This document shows positions 23,862 to 34,513 of a stretch of 64,000 nucleotides of DNA, piece after piece. The stretch is from Acidimicrobiia bacterium. Its GTDB lineage: Bacteria > Actinomycetota > Acidimicrobiia > IMCC26256 > JADLDD01. The notes beneath the pieces were generated by a model. The model did not search any database and was not told where the DNA came from. It saw nothing but the letters and a program-made list of their open reading frames with translations. The DNA is taken from the NCBI GenBank assembly GCA_020846855.1, contig JADLDD010000039.1:34725-98724 (forward strand), given 5' to 3'. Each line of letters starts with the position of its first letter. Positions within the stretch are counted from its first letter, which is position 1. The position numbers were made by a program, and so were the translations under genes.

Positions 23862-25460
23862 GTGACCTCCACCGGGGGCGGCGACGTCCACGACTGGGGC
23901 CCGCTCGTGGGCGACCTCGCCGAGCGGCGTGAGCGCGCGCTCGCCATGGGCGGTCCCGACCGGGTGGAGCGCCAGCGGTCCCTCGGCAAGCTCACGGTGC
24001 GCGAGCGTCTCGACCTGCTGCTCGACCCCGGCACGTGGGTCGAGTACGGGCTCCTCGCCGACCACATGGATCCCGGCCTGGGCGACCGCTACCTGGCCGC
24101 CGACGGTGCGATAACCGGTATCGGGGCGATCGACGGGCGCCCGGTGGCGGTGGCGGCCTACGACTTCACCGTCATGGCCGGGTCGATGGGTCGGGTCGGC
24201 GAGGACAAGATCGCCCGCCTGCGCGCCCACGCGTTGTCCCAGCGCATCCCCATGGTGTGGCTGCTCGACTCGGCCGGGGCGCGCATCCAGGCCACGAGCG
24301 GCTCGGGGTTCGCCGGCGCCGGGGCGCTCTTCCGGGAGCAGGTGGCGATGAGCGGCGTCGTCCCGATGGTCGCCGCCATGCTCGGTCACTGCGCGGCCGG
24401 AACGGCCTACATCCCGGCTCTGGCCGACTTCGTCCCCATGGTCAAGGGCACCTCGTCGATGGCTCTGGGCGGCCGCCACCTCGTGAAGGCGGCGGTGGGA
24501 GAGGACGTCACCGAGGAGGAGATGGGCGGCTCCGCGGTGCACACCACGATCTCCGGGGTCGCCGACCTCGAGGTGGCCGACGACCGCGAGTGCCTGGCGA
24601 CGGTGCGGCGCTACCTGTCGTTCTTCCCCGCCCACAACCGGGAACGCCCGCCGGTGCGTGAGGCGGGCGCCGCCGGTGCTCCGGCCGACCCGGTCGACCG
24701 GCGCTGCGAGGAGCTCTACGGGATCGTGCCCACCGCGCCGCGGCGGGCCTACGACATGCGCAAGGTCGTGACCGCCGTCGTCGACGGCGGCGACGTCCTG
24801 TGGATCAAGCCCGGCTGGGCGAAGAACATCCTGACGGGTCTGGCCCGGGTCGGCGGCGAACCGGTGGGGGTCGTCGCCAACCAGCCCATGGTCCTGGGCG
24901 GCGCGCTCGACGTGAACGCCGCCGACAAGGCCGCCCGCTTCGTGTGGCTCTGCGATGCGTTCAACATCCCGCTGGTCTTCCTGCACGACGTTCCCGGCTT
25001 CATCGTCGGGTCGGCCGTGGAGAAGCAGGGGATCATCCGCCACGGAGCCAAGATGCTCTTCGCGGTCAGCGAGGCGACGGTGCCGAAGGTCTCGGTGGTG
25101 CTGCGCAAGAGCTACGGCGCCGGGTACTTCGTGATGAACGGCATGGCCTACGAGGCCGACTACATCGTCGGGTGGCCCACGGCCGAGATCGCGGTCATGG
25201 GGCCCGACGGCGCGGTGAACATCATCCACCGCAAGACCCTCGAGGCGATCCCCGACGAGGCCGAGAGGGCCCAGCGGCGCCTCGAGCTCGCCGAGGAGAT
25301 CCGCGCCCACATCGATCCGTACGTCGCGGCCGGCCACGCCCAGCTCGACGCCGTCATCGACCCCGCCGACACCCGCCGGGCCATCGCCGAGGGTCTCCGG
25401 GTCGCCCGCGACAAGCGCGTCGAGCGCCCCTGGCGCAAGCACGGCGTGCTCCCGGTCTGA
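23862..25460 (+). CDS. Acyl-CoA carboxylase, carboxyltransferase (beta) subunit
   Basis: 532-residue biotin-dependent carboxyltransferase of the PccB/MccB/AccD family, moving CO2 from carboxybiotin to an acyl-CoA. N-terminal half: RQRSLGKLTVRERLDLLLDPG, LLDSAGARIQ, MLGHCAAGTAYIPALADF and GGRHLVKAAVGEDV with the family G-G-S-x-V-H-T. C-terminal half: FLHDVPGFIVGSAVEKQGIIRHGAKML and YGAGYFVMNG, the second oxyanion site. GTG start. A free biotin carrier gene follows, but the biotin carboxylase subunit is not in the window. Substrate could be propionyl-, methylcrotonyl- or geranyl-CoA. Confidence 0.92.
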   Translation: MTSTGGGDVHDWGPLVGDLAERRERALAMGGPDRVERQRSLGKLTVRERLDLLLDPGTWVEYGLLADHMDPGLGDRYLAADGAITGIGAIDGRPVAVAAYDFTVMAGSMGRVGEDKIARLRAHALSQRIPMVWLLDSAGARIQATSGSGFAGAGALFREQVAMSGVVPMVAAMLGHCAAGTAYIPALADFVPMVKGTSSMALGGRHLVKAAVGEDVTEEEMGGSAVHTTISGVADLEVADDRECLATVRRYLSFFPAHNRERPPVREAGAAGAPADPVDRRCEELYGIVPTAPRRAYDMRKVVTAVVDGGDVLWIKPGWAKNILTGLARVGGEPVGVVANQPMVLGGALDVNAADKAARFVWLCDAFNIPLVFLHDVPGFIVGSAVEKQGIIRHGAKMLFAVSEATVPKVSVVLRKSYGAGYFVMNGMAYEADYIVGWPTAEIAVMGPDGAVNIIHRKTLEAIPDEAERAQRRLELAEEIRAHIDPYVAAGHAQLDAVIDPADTRRAIAEGLRVARDKRVERPWRKHGVLPV

Positions 25461-25587
25461 CGAGTCGCTCGACGGATCGGGTGCTCCACCGCGCCGACCC
25501 GGGCCCACCGCCCGGCGGAGCGGGCGCCGGTCCGGCGTCGCCCGAGGGGCGCGGCGATCGCCCGGCCGGCGGGTAGGGTGCCGGCCC

Positions 25588-25806
25588 ATGGCTGAGGTCC
25601 GAGCGGAGATCACCGCGAACGTGTGGCAGGTGACGGCCGAGCTGGGGCAGCTCGTGGGCGAGGGCGACGAGATCTGCATCCTCGAGTCGATGAAGATGGA
25701 GATCCCCGTGGTCACCGAGACGCCCGGCGTGCTGGCCGAGCTCCACGTGGCGCCCGGCGACGTCGTCCAGGAAGGCGACCTGATCGCGGTCATCGACGAG
25801 TCGTGA
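25588..25806 (+). CDS. Biotin/lipoyl carrier protein (BCCP-like, stand-alone)
   Basis: 72-residue single-domain biotin carrier. The biotinylation motif ESMKMEIPV is exact, with the target Lys in M-K-M, and the barrel ends G-D-V-V-Q-E-G-D-L-I-A-V-I. The whole protein is just the domain; in most actinobacteria this domain is the C-terminus of the large alpha subunit. It lies 127 bp after the carboxyltransferase and its stop overlaps the next hydratase start (GTGA), so it presumably serves that carboxylase with a separate biotin carboxylase encoded elsewhere. ATG start. Confidence 0.92.
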   Translation: MAEVRAEITANVWQVTAELGQLVGEGDEICILESMKMEIPVVTETPGVLAELHVAPGDVVQEGDLIAVIDES

Positions 25807-26627
25807 TCCGCTGGGAGGAGCCGGCGCCGGAGGTTGCGCTGGCCGTCATCGATCGCCCGGAACGCCGCAACGCCCTCGACGCCGAGCACTGCCTCGACCT
25901 CCTCGGGCGCGTCCAGGCCGCGTCGGGCATCCGGGCGCTGGTGCTGACGGGGGAGGGCTCGGCGTTCTGCTCGGGAGCCGACCTCGGCCGCCGGGCCGCC
26001 GACGTGGGGTCCGGCGCGGGGTCCGCCGCCGGATCGGGGGCGCCTTCCGGAGCTCTCGAGGAGGGAGGTGGCGACTCCCTGCGCCCGGCGTTCGAGCGTC
26101 TGCTGTCGGCCGTCGTCGACCTGCCGGTACCGGTGATCGCGGCGGTCAACGGGCCGGCCCTCGGCGCCGGCCTCCAGCTGGCGGTGGCCTGCGACCTGCG
26201 GGTCGTGTCGGCGCAGGCCCGGCTCGGGATCCCGGCCTCGAAGCTGGGCGTCGTGCTGGGCGCGCCCAACGTCGCCCGCCTGGCCGGAGTGGTCGGCACC
26301 GCGTGGGCGCGCGACCTCCTCATCACCGGCCGCACCGTCGACGCCGCCGAGGCCGATCGCATGGGCCTCGTACACCGGACCGCCCCCGACGCCGCCTCCA
26401 CCGTGGATGTCGCGATCGAGTGGGCGACCGAGATCTCGGGGCTCGCGCCGTTGACCGTCGCAGGGCACAAGCGGGCCCTCAACCTGGTCGCCGAGGCCGC
26501 GGCGCTCGGCCCCGACGCCCGGGCGGAGATCGAACGGCTCGAGGCCGAGGCGTTCGCCAGCCGCGACCTCTCCGAGGGCCTGGCCGCGTTCGCCGAGAAG
26601 CGCACGCCGCGGTTCGAGGGGCGCTGA
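25803..26627 (+). CDS. Enoyl-CoA hydratase/isomerase family protein
   Basis: 274-residue crotonase-fold protein starting at GTG 25803, coupled to the biotin-carrier stop by a 4-bp overlap; the track's longer ORF is rejected. Motifs: VIDRPERRNALD, AFCSGADLGRR, a Gly/Ser/Ala-rich insertion of about 25 residues, then AAVNGPALGAGLQLAVACDLRV and LGIPASKLGVVLGAPNVARL. Ending FAEKRTPRFEGR. The Gly/Ser/Ala insert is unusual and may be a flexible loop. Likely same pathway as the upstream hydratase and carboxylase. A hairpin at 26631-26650 closes the operon. Confidence 0.88.
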   Translation: MIRWEEPAPEVALAVIDRPERRNALDAEHCLDLLGRVQAASGIRALVLTGEGSAFCSGADLGRRAADVGSGAGSAAGSGAPSGALEEGGGDSLRPAFERLLSAVVDLPVPVIAAVNGPALGAGLQLAVACDLRVVSAQARLGIPASKLGVVLGAPNVARLAGVVGTAWARDLLITGRTVDAAEADRMGLVHRTAPDAASTVDVAIEWATEISGLAPLTVAGHKRALNLVAEAAALGPDARAEIERLEAEAFASRDLSEGLAAFAEKRTPRFEGR

Positions 26628-26630
26628 CCG

Positions 26631-26650
26631 GCGCGAACCCGCGTTCGCGC
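26631..26650. terminator. Hairpin between convergent hydratase and sortase genes
   Basis: GCGCGAAC (26631-26638) and GTTCGCGC (26643-26650) form a perfect 8-bp stem with a 4-base loop, placed 4 bp after the hydratase stop and 27 bp from the convergent sortase stop. It has no T-tract, as is common in high-GC actinobacteria; it can serve both directions. Confidence 0.5.
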
Positions 26651-26676
26651 ACCGGGGGTTAAGCGCGACCGGAGCC

Positions 26677-27636
26677 TCAGAAGTTGCCGGGCAGCATCCG
26701 CTCCAGGTGGCTGTCGAAGACGAACAGCACGGCCGCGAACGGGATCAGGCCCGCCACCCACGTACGCCAGCTCTTGTGGCGGTGGAACAGCCACCACCAC
26801 CCGAACCCGACGACGGCCAGCACCGCGCCCCACCCGGCCAGCACCAACCGGTCGTGCCCCGTGCCCCACGACGCGCCGGGGGCGTCGAGGTGCACCACGG
26901 GCTTCGTCGCGATGTGGACGGGGGCCGGAGCCGGCGGCGGGCTCTTCGGCGCGTCGAGCACCGCGGTGGCGACCAGGCGTTGGGCGGCGGAGTACTTGGG
27001 GTTGCAGGTGGTGAGCGTTAGCGTGGCCAGCGGTTGGCCGGGCTTCGTGGGGTCGGGGTGCGGGTCGAGGACGGCGACGTCGCTCGGCCGGACCACCTGG
27101 AGACCCTGGACCCGGTACTTGAACGTCCCCGTGAGCGTCGTGACGCTGATCGCGTCACCCGGCCGGAGCTCGTCGAGGCGGTTGAACGGTGCCCCGTAGG
27201 TGGTTCGGTGCCCGGCGATGGCGGCGTTGCCGAGCTGGCCGGGGAGCGGGGTGCCGGGGTAGTGCCCCGGGCCGCGCCGCAGGTCCGGCCGCCCGACCCC
27301 CTCCACCACCGCGTGGTCGACCCCGATCTCGGGGATCCGGATGATCGCGACGGCGTCGCCCGGCGGCGGTGGACCGGGAGCGGTGGCGGGCGGGGTGGTC
27401 GTCGGCATGGTCGGCGTCGTGGTCGGCGTCGACGACGGCGGGGTGGACGCAGGTCGCGCCGAGGCGGCGAGCTCCTTGCGGAAGTCGGCCTTGAGGTCGG
27501 ACTGCTGGCGAGCCTCGTAGAAGCCGGTGCCCCAGAGCTGGTAGGCGACGAACGCGAGGATCAGCACCCCACTGGTGAACAGGACGCGGCCCACCGCGCT
27601 CACGAAGCGTCGCACCCGCTCGACAGTACCGCCCAC
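26677..27636 (-). CDS. Sortase, class E/D-like
   Basis: 319-residue membrane transpeptidase that joins surface proteins to the cell wall. Cytoplasmic start, membrane span (VLFTSGVLILAFVAYQLWGTGFYE), a Thr/Pro-rich linker, then the sortase domain: IIRIPEIGVDHAVVEGV, NAAIAGHRTTYGAPF with the catalytic His, and TLTLTTCNPKYSAAQRLV with the catalytic Cys and Arg. Two further spans near the C-terminus (VLAGWGAVLAVVGFGWWWLF, WVAGLIPFAAVLFVF) extend beyond the usual end, as seen in actinobacterial class E-type proteins. No LPXTG/LAXTG substrate was found in this window, so it is probably a housekeeping enzyme. Confidence 0.9.
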   Translation of the reverse strand: MGGTVERVRRFVSAVGRVLFTSGVLILAFVAYQLWGTGFYEARQQSDLKADFRKELAASARPASTPPSSTPTTTPTMPTTTPPATAPGPPPPGDAVAIIRIPEIGVDHAVVEGVGRPDLRRGPGHYPGTPLPGQLGNAAIAGHRTTYGAPFNRLDELRPGDAISVTTLTGTFKYRVQGLQVVRPSDVAVLDPHPDPTKPGQPLATLTLTTCNPKYSAAQRLVATAVLDAPKSPPPAPAPVHIATKPVVHLDAPGASWGTGHDRLVLAGWGAVLAVVGFGWWWLFHRHKSWRTWVAGLIPFAAVLFVFDSHLERMLPGNF

Positions 27637-27732
27637 CGGTCGCGGATCGGCGTCACCCCGCCGGCCGGCGCTCCTACGACCGGGCGACCGGTTCGTGGCC
27701 CCTACCAGGACCTTCGTACACTGTCACGACCT

Positions 27733-28395
27733 GTGGAGGCCGTCAGTAACGCCGTGAGTCTCCGTTCCGTAGTGTGCCTGCTCGGCCGGTTCCCGGCCCT
27801 GGCCGGCGTCGACCTCCGGGTCCGCCGCCGGGAGGTCGTCCTGCTGTCCGGCCCCAACGGCGCCGGGAAGAGCACGCTACTCCGGGTCCTGGCCGGACTC
27901 CTTCCCGTCCACCGGGGAGAGGTCGAGGTCCTCGGAGCCGATCTGCGGTCCGATCGGAGGGCGGTGCGGCGCCGGCTGGCGCTCGTCGGCCACGACACCT
28001 TCTGCTACGACGACCTGACCGTCGCCGAGAACCTGCGCTTCGCGGCCCGCGCCGCGGGTCGCCCCGCCCGTCCGGCCCCCGAGGTGCTGGCCCGGTTCGG
28101 CCTCTCCGGCCTCGCCGACGTGCGGCACGGTCGCCTGTCGGCCGGTCAGCGCCGGCGCCTGTCGCTCGCGGTCGCGTTCGACCGCGACGCCGAGCTGCTG
28201 CTCCTCGACGAGCCGCACGCCGGCCTCGACGACGCCCACCGGGCCGAGCTCGACCTGCTCATCGCGGCGGCGCCCGGCGAGGGGCGGACGGTCGTCCTCG
28301 CGTCGCACGAGCTCGAACGGGCCCGGGCCCTCGCCGACCGCGAGGTCCGGCTGGAGGCCGGGGTGGTCCGAGAGCCGGCCGGAGCCCCGGCGTGA
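27733..28395 (+). CDS. ccmA: Heme ABC exporter ATP-binding protein CcmA
   Basis: ATPase of the CcmABCD complex, which releases holo-CcmE during System I cytochrome c maturation. 220 residues. Walker A SGPNGAGKST, signature LSAGQRRRLSLAVAF, Walker B LLLLDEPHAGLD, switch His in VLASHELERA. The signature has S-A-G-Q, typical for CcmA. Start is GTG 27733; a second in-frame GTG at 27754 has GGAGG 14 bases upstream and may be used instead. First gene of a nine-gene operon; the stop overlaps ccmB (GTGA). Confidence 0.9.
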   Translation: MEAVSNAVSLRSVVCLLGRFPALAGVDLRVRRREVVLLSGPNGAGKSTLLRVLAGLLPVHRGEVEVLGADLRSDRRAVRRRLALVGHDTFCYDDLTVAENLRFAARAAGRPARPAPEVLARFGLSGLADVRHGRLSAGQRRRLSLAVAFDRDAELLLLDEPHAGLDDAHRAELDLLIAAAPGEGRTVVLASHELERARALADREVRLEAGVVREPAGAPA

Positions 28396-29069
28396 GCCTG
28401 GTCCGCGAAGCCCTCCTCGTGGCCGGGAAGGACCTCAGGATCGAGGCCCGCTCCCGGGTGACGCTGGCGCAGATCGTGCCCTTCGGGGGGATCGTCGTCC
28501 TGCTGTTCGCGTTCGCCCTCGACCCGGCGCGCGGGAACCTGCCCCGCGTCGCGCCGGGCCTGTTCTGGGTGGCCGTGCTCCTGGCCGCGCTCATGGCCCT
28601 CTCCCGGAGCTTCGCGGTGGAGGCCCGGAACTCGGCCCGCGACGGCCTACGGCTCTCGGGTCTCGACGGTTCCGCGGTCTTCCTCGGCAAGGCGATGGCG
28701 GTCGCGGCCCAGCTCGTGGCCCTGGAGACGGTTCTCGGGACGCTGGTCGTGCTCCTCTACGACGTCCATGTGTCGGCGTGGTCGGTGGTGCTCCTGTCCG
28801 CGGTGGCCGCGACCGCGGGCCTGGCGGCCACCGGTACCCTGTTCGGCGTCCTCGCCGCCGGTTCGCGCCGGCGCGAGACGCTCCTGCCGTTACTCCTCCT
28901 CCCCGTCGTCACACCGGTGATGCTGGGCGCGACCCGCGCCTTCGAGGCCGGACTCGAAGGCGCACCGTCGGAGGCGTGGCGCTGGATCGGTCTGCTGGTG
29001 CTGTTCGCGGTGCTCTACCTGTCGGCCGGCGTGCTGGCCTTCGACGCCCTCTGGGAGGAGGCGGAATGA
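28392..29069 (+). CDS. ccmB: Heme exporter permease CcmB
   Basis: 225-residue integral membrane protein, six spans, ABC-2-like permease of the CcmABCD complex. Family features: KDLRIEARSRVTLAQIVPFG at the N-terminus, RSFAVEARNSARDGL, and the conserved LLPLLLLPVVTPVMLGATRAF. Start GTG 28392 within the ccmA stop. Cytoplasmic membrane. The order ccmA-ccmB-ccmC supports the call. Confidence 0.92.
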   Translation: MSLVREALLVAGKDLRIEARSRVTLAQIVPFGGIVVLLFAFALDPARGNLPRVAPGLFWVAVLLAALMALSRSFAVEARNSARDGLRLSGLDGSAVFLGKAMAVAAQLVALETVLGTLVVLLYDVHVSAWSVVLLSAVAATAGLAATGTLFGVLAAGSRRRETLLPLLLLPVVTPVMLGATRAFEAGLEGAPSEAWRWIGLLVLFAVLYLSAGVLAFDALWEEAE

Positions 29070-29097
29070 CGAACCCGGGCGGAGTGGGGGGGCGGCC

Positions 29098-29901
29098 GTG
29101 ACCGGCGGGGCCCGGCGAGCGGGCCTGCTCGGCCCGCGCGTCTCGGCCACGACGGGCGTCGCCACCGCGGCGGCGCTCGTCGCGCTGGTGGTCTTCGGGC
29201 TGGCGATCGCCCCGCCCGACGAGATCCAGGGCGACGCGCAGCGGATCATGTACCTCCACGTCCCGGCGGCCTGGGCCGCGTACCTCGCCTTCGGTATCAC
29301 CACCCTGGCGTCGATCCTCTACCTCTGGCCCCGGACGCGTTCGATCGTCTGGGACCTGGTCGCCGGCGCCTCGGCCGAGGTCGGCGTGGTCTTCACCGGC
29401 CTCACGCTGGCCCTGGGCTCGCTGTGGGCCCGGCCGGTGTGGGGGATCTGGTGGGCGTGGGACGCCCGTCTCGTCACCACTGCCGTGCTCTTCTTCCTCT
29501 ACCTCGGCTACCTGTCGCTCCGGCGCCTGCCCGGTACCGCGGAGTCCCGTGGCAAGCGGGCGGCGATCGCGGCGTTGATCGCCTTCATCGACGTGCCGGT
29601 GGTCCACTTCTCGGTGAACTGGTGGCGGACGCTCCATCAGCAGGCGACCGTCTTCAACCCGGAGCTCGACCCGCAGATCCACGGCGTCATGGCCTTCACG
29701 TTGTGGCTCGGCGTCCTGGCGTTCACGCTCACCTACGTCTACCTGCTCGACCGCCGGTACCGGCTCCTCGCGCTCGATGAGGACCGCGAGGAGCGCGAGT
29801 TGGAGGCCGCCATCCGGGCCCGGGTCGGGCCGGGCCCCGCCGGAGGCGCCGGAACCACCGCCGGGACGACCGCCGGTGCGCGTGCGGGGGTGACCCCGTG
29901 A
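29098..29901 (+). CDS. ccmC: Heme-handling protein CcmC
   Basis: 267-residue membrane protein with six spans and the tryptophan-rich heme-binding motif GIWWAWDARLVTT, plus flanking His (MYLHVPAAWAAY and VVHFSVNWWRTLHQ) that ligate heme. It loads heme onto CcmE in System I. GTG start after a G-rich ribosome site; an ATG at 29066 is out of frame. The stop overlaps the small ccmD-like ORF. The C-terminal Gly/Ala/Thr tail is low complexity. Confidence 0.93.
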   Translation: MTGGARRAGLLGPRVSATTGVATAAALVALVVFGLAIAPPDEIQGDAQRIMYLHVPAAWAAYLAFGITTLASILYLWPRTRSIVWDLVAGASAEVGVVFTGLTLALGSLWARPVWGIWWAWDARLVTTAVLFFLYLGYLSLRRLPGTAESRGKRAAIAALIAFIDVPVVHFSVNWWRTLHQQATVFNPELDPQIHGVMAFTLWLGVLAFTLTYVYLLDRRYRLLALDEDREERELEAAIRARVGPGPAGGAGTTAGTTAGARAGVTP

Positions 29902-30029
29902 ACGACGCCGGCTTCGTCGTCGCGGCCTGGGGCGGTACCGCCGCGGTCCTCGCCGCCTACGTGATCCGCATCGCGGTGCGGACCCGCCGGGCCGAGCGGA
30001 GTCTCCCCGACGGAGATCCGGAGCGGTGA
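29898..30029 (+). CDS. ccmD: Small CcmD-like membrane protein (not in the ORF track)
   Basis: A 43-residue ORF that fills the space between ccmC and ccmE and overlaps both by 4 bp (GTGA at 29898 and 30026). Sequence features: short N-terminus, one hydrophobic span (WGGTAAVLAAYVIRIAV), then a basic segment R-T-R-R-A-E-R. This is exactly the size, topology and position of CcmD, which keeps CcmABC and CcmE together. Sequence conservation in CcmD is low, so the call rests on context and topology. Confidence 0.75.
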   Translation: MNDAGFVVAAWGGTAAVLAAYVIRIAVRTRRAERSLPDGDPER

Positions 30030-30495
30030 CCGCCACCGCCCCGGCCCCGCCCGCCGATCCCCCCGCCGGGGCCCCGCGCCCGCGCCGGCGCGCCCGTTAC
30101 GTGGTCGCGGCCCTTCTGTGCGTAGGGGCGATCGTCGCGCTGCTGGTGGTCGGGCTGAGGGGCAACGTCGTCTACTTCCGTACCGTGTCGGAGGCGGTCG
30201 CAGCCCGCCCCACCGACGGCGGGCAGCGCTTCCGCCTCGGCGGCGACGTGGTCGCGTCCAGCGTCTCCGAGCTCCCGGACGGGTCGATGCGGTTCCGCGT
30301 CACCGACGGCCGGGCCACCGTCACCGTCGTGCACCGGGGTGAGGAGCCGGCACTGTTCCGCCACGACGTCGGGGAGGGGCAGGCGGTCCCGGTGGTCTGC
30401 GAGGGCCGCTGGGGGTCGCGCGGGACCTTCGCGTCGGACCGCATCCTGATCAACCACGGCAACGAGTACGAGCCCGAGAGGAAGAACTTCGAGTC

Positions 30496-30499
<4 letters not shown>
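30026..30499 (+). CDS. ccmE: Heme chaperone CcmE
   Basis: 157-residue membrane-anchored heme chaperone. A Pro/Arg-rich cytoplasmic tail precedes one span (YVVAALLCVGAIVALLVVGL), then the OB-fold domain on the outer side (FRLGGDVVASSV, FRVTDGRATVTVVHRGEEP, LFRHDVGEGQAVPVVCEG). Near the end, H-G-N-E-Y-E-P-E contains His about 144 and Tyr about 148, the H-x3-Y covalent heme site of classic CcmE. The variant C-x3-Y type seen in some other phyla is not used here. Overlaps both neighbours by 4 bp. Confidence 0.93.
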
Positions 30500-32642
<2,143 letters not shown>

Positions 32643-32646
<4 letters not shown>

Positions 32647-33212
32647 GGCACCGGGCCCGGTGGGCGGCGCTGGCGGTCGCGGTGGTGGTGGCCGGCTTCG
32701 GTGTGGTGCTAGCCACCCAGGTCAGCAGCTCGCCCAGCTACCGGGGCGGTCCGATCCTCGGCAAGCCGGCTCCCGACTTCGAGCTCACCGACCTCTCGGC
32801 CGGCGCCGCCCGCACCGACGCCGGCCCCGCCCCGAGGATCCGGCTCTCCGACCTCGCCGGCAAGACCGTGATCGTGAACTTCTGGAACACGTGGTGCGTC
32901 CCGTGCGAGCAGGAGCGGCCCGCCCTGGCCGAGTTCCACGCCCGCCACGCCGACGACCCGGGCGTGGTCCTGGTGGGCGTGGTCCGTGACGACACCGAGG
33001 AGGCCGTCCGGGCCTACGTCGACGAGCACCGGATCGGGTGGCGCATCGGATGGGGCGGCCGCCTGCCCCAGGCGGCCGTCGACTACGGCACCACGGGTCA
33101 ACCCGAGACGTTCGTGATCAGCCCGGGCGGGATCGTCGTCGGCAAGCAGCTCAGCCGGGTCACGGTCGCGAACCTCGAGGAGATGCTCGCCGCGGGGAGG
33201 CGGGCCGGGTGA
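32643..33212 (+). CDS. ccmG: Thiol-disulfide oxidoreductase, CcmG/ResA type
   Basis: 189-residue membrane-tethered thioredoxin-like protein. N-terminal anchor (WAALAVAVVVAGFGVVLAT), then a TlpA/ResA/CcmG domain: GKPAPDFELTDL, FWNTWCVPCEQERPAL with the redox pair Cys85/Cys88, and the cis-Pro region TTGQPETFVISPGG. It keeps the CxxCH cysteines of apocytochrome c reduced. No CcdA/DsbD electron donor gene is in the window. Overlaps both neighbours by 4 bp. Confidence 0.93.
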
Positions 33213-33742
33213 GCGGGCGCCTGCGCCCGTGGGCCGTCTGGGGTGGTCTGGTCGTGGTCGTCGGCGCCGCGTTCGCCGTGGTGGTCGCCTCTCCGGGTGG
33301 TGGGCCCCGGACCCCGGCCGAGCGCGTCCACTCGCTGGCCGCCGAGCTGCGCTGCGTCGAGTGCCAGGGCCTGTCGGTCGCCGACAGCAACAGCCCCACC
33401 GCCCAGCGGATGCGGGCCGACATCGAGCGCCGAATCGTCGAGGAGCGCCAGACCGACGCCGAGATCCGCCGCGCCTACGTGGACCGCTACGGCGAGTGGA
33501 TCCTCCTGCGCCCGTCCGGCGGAGGCCTCGACGCGCTCGTGTGGGCCCTGCCGGTGGTCGCGATCATGCTCGGCGCGGCGGGGATCGGGGTGGCGCTCTG
33601 GCGCTGGCGCCGACAACCCCGCCCCGAGGTCCGGCCCGGCGACGAGGAGCTGGTGGCCGACCTCCGGCGGACGTCGACGCCCGCCGATCCGGCCGCGACG
33701 TCCGAGGTGGCCGCCACGAAGGCGACGGAGGTGCGGCCGTGA
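33209..33742 (+). CDS. ccmH: Cytochrome c maturation protein CcmH/CycL
   Basis: 177 residues with an N-terminal anchor (WAVWGGLVVVVGAAFAVVVA), the diagnostic L-R-C-V-E-C-Q-G motif near residue 50, the helical bundle (SPTAQRMRADIERRIVEERQTDAEIRRAYVDRYGEWIL split over three helices), and a second span (ALPVVAIMLGAAGIGVALW). This is the N-terminal CcmH/CycL unit that reduces apocytochrome cysteines. GTG start overlapping the previous stop; the stop overlaps the next gene. Confidence 0.93.
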   Translation: MSGRLRPWAVWGGLVVVVGAAFAVVVASPGGGPRTPAERVHSLAAELRCVECQGLSVADSNSPTAQRMRADIERRIVEERQTDAEIRRAYVDRYGEWILLRPSGGGLDALVWALPVVAIMLGAAGIGVALWRWRRQPRPEVRPGDEELVADLRRTSTPADPAATSEVAATKATEVRP

Positions 33743-34506
33743 CCGGCACGACCGCCCGCGGGCCCGATGTGCCGGCGCCCGACCGCGACGCCCTCGAGGC
33801 CGAGAAGGAGTTCCTGCTCCGCTCCCTCGACGACCTCGAGCGCAACCGCGACGACGACGACATCGACCCGGCCACCTACGAGCGCCTCAACCGCGAGTAC
33901 ACCGCGCGCGCCGCGGCGGTGGCGCGGGCCCTGCGCGACGGGGTCGACGAACGGCCCCGGGCCCGGCGCCTCCCGGTCGCGGCTCGGGTCGGCGTGGTGG
34001 TCGCGGTCGTCGCCTTCAGCGCCGTGACCGCCGTGCTCCTCACCCGTTCGCTGGGGGCGCGCCTCCCCGGGCAGGGACCCACCGGTGGGCCCGAGCCCGG
34101 GGCCGCGGCGACGGACCCGGCCCCCGACTCCGTGGCCGGTCGCCTGGCGAGCGCCCGCGAGCACGCCGGCCGGGGCGACTTCACCGCGGCGCTGCGCCAG
34201 TACGGCGAGGTGGCGCGCCTCGACCCGTCCAACGTCGAGGCCCGCGCCTACGGCGGCTGGATGCTCGCCCAGCTCGGGCTGCCCGACGACGCCGTCAAGG
34301 CCCTCGACCGGGCCATAGAGATGGACCCCGGCTACGCCGACGCTCGGTTCTTCAAGGGGTTCGTCCTCTATCGTGCTAAGCACGATCCCGCGGCGGCGAT
34401 CCCCGAGCTCCGGCGGTTCCTCGCTCTGGCCCCCGACAGCCCGATGGCCCCGCAGGTCCGCCGACTCCTCGAGCAGGCGTTGGCCGAGCAGAAGCAGGAG
34501 AAGTAG
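33739..34506 (+). CDS. ccmI: CcmI-like TPR protein
   Basis: 255 residues. The N-terminal part (EAEKEFLLRSLDDLERNRDDDDIDPATYERLNREYTARAA, a helical region) matches the CcmI/CycH entry region, followed by one membrane span (VGVVVAVVAFSAVTAVLLTRS). Three to four TPR units follow (ALRQYGEVARLDPSNVEARAY, AVKALDRAIEMDPGYADARFF, AIPELRRFLALAPDSP). In System I such TPRs hold the apocytochrome C-terminus for the lyase. Last gene of the ccm operon; a cyclophilin starts 7 bp later. Confidence 0.85.
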   Translation: MTGTTARGPDVPAPDRDALEAEKEFLLRSLDDLERNRDDDDIDPATYERLNREYTARAAAVARALRDGVDERPRARRLPVAARVGVVVAVVAFSAVTAVLLTRSLGARLPGQGPTGGPEPGAAATDPAPDSVAGRLASAREHAGRGDFTAALRQYGEVARLDPSNVEARAYGGWMLAQLGLPDDAVKALDRAIEMDPGYADARFFKGFVLYRAKHDPAAAIPELRRFLALAPDSPMAPQVRRLLEQALAEQKQEK

Positions 34507-34513
34507 CGCAGAG

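Noticed and set aside
22362-26468. 1368-residue minus-strand ORF
   Set aside because: Only its last about 200 codons are a real gene (DUF5317). The rest is antisense to clear enoyl-CoA hydratase, carboxyltransferase and biotin-carrier genes.
26677-27636. Sortase substrates among the stalk proteins
   Set aside because: The Thr/Ser-stalk proteins and the fused sigma factor carry no LPXTG or LAXTG motif before their ends, so they were not called sortase targets.
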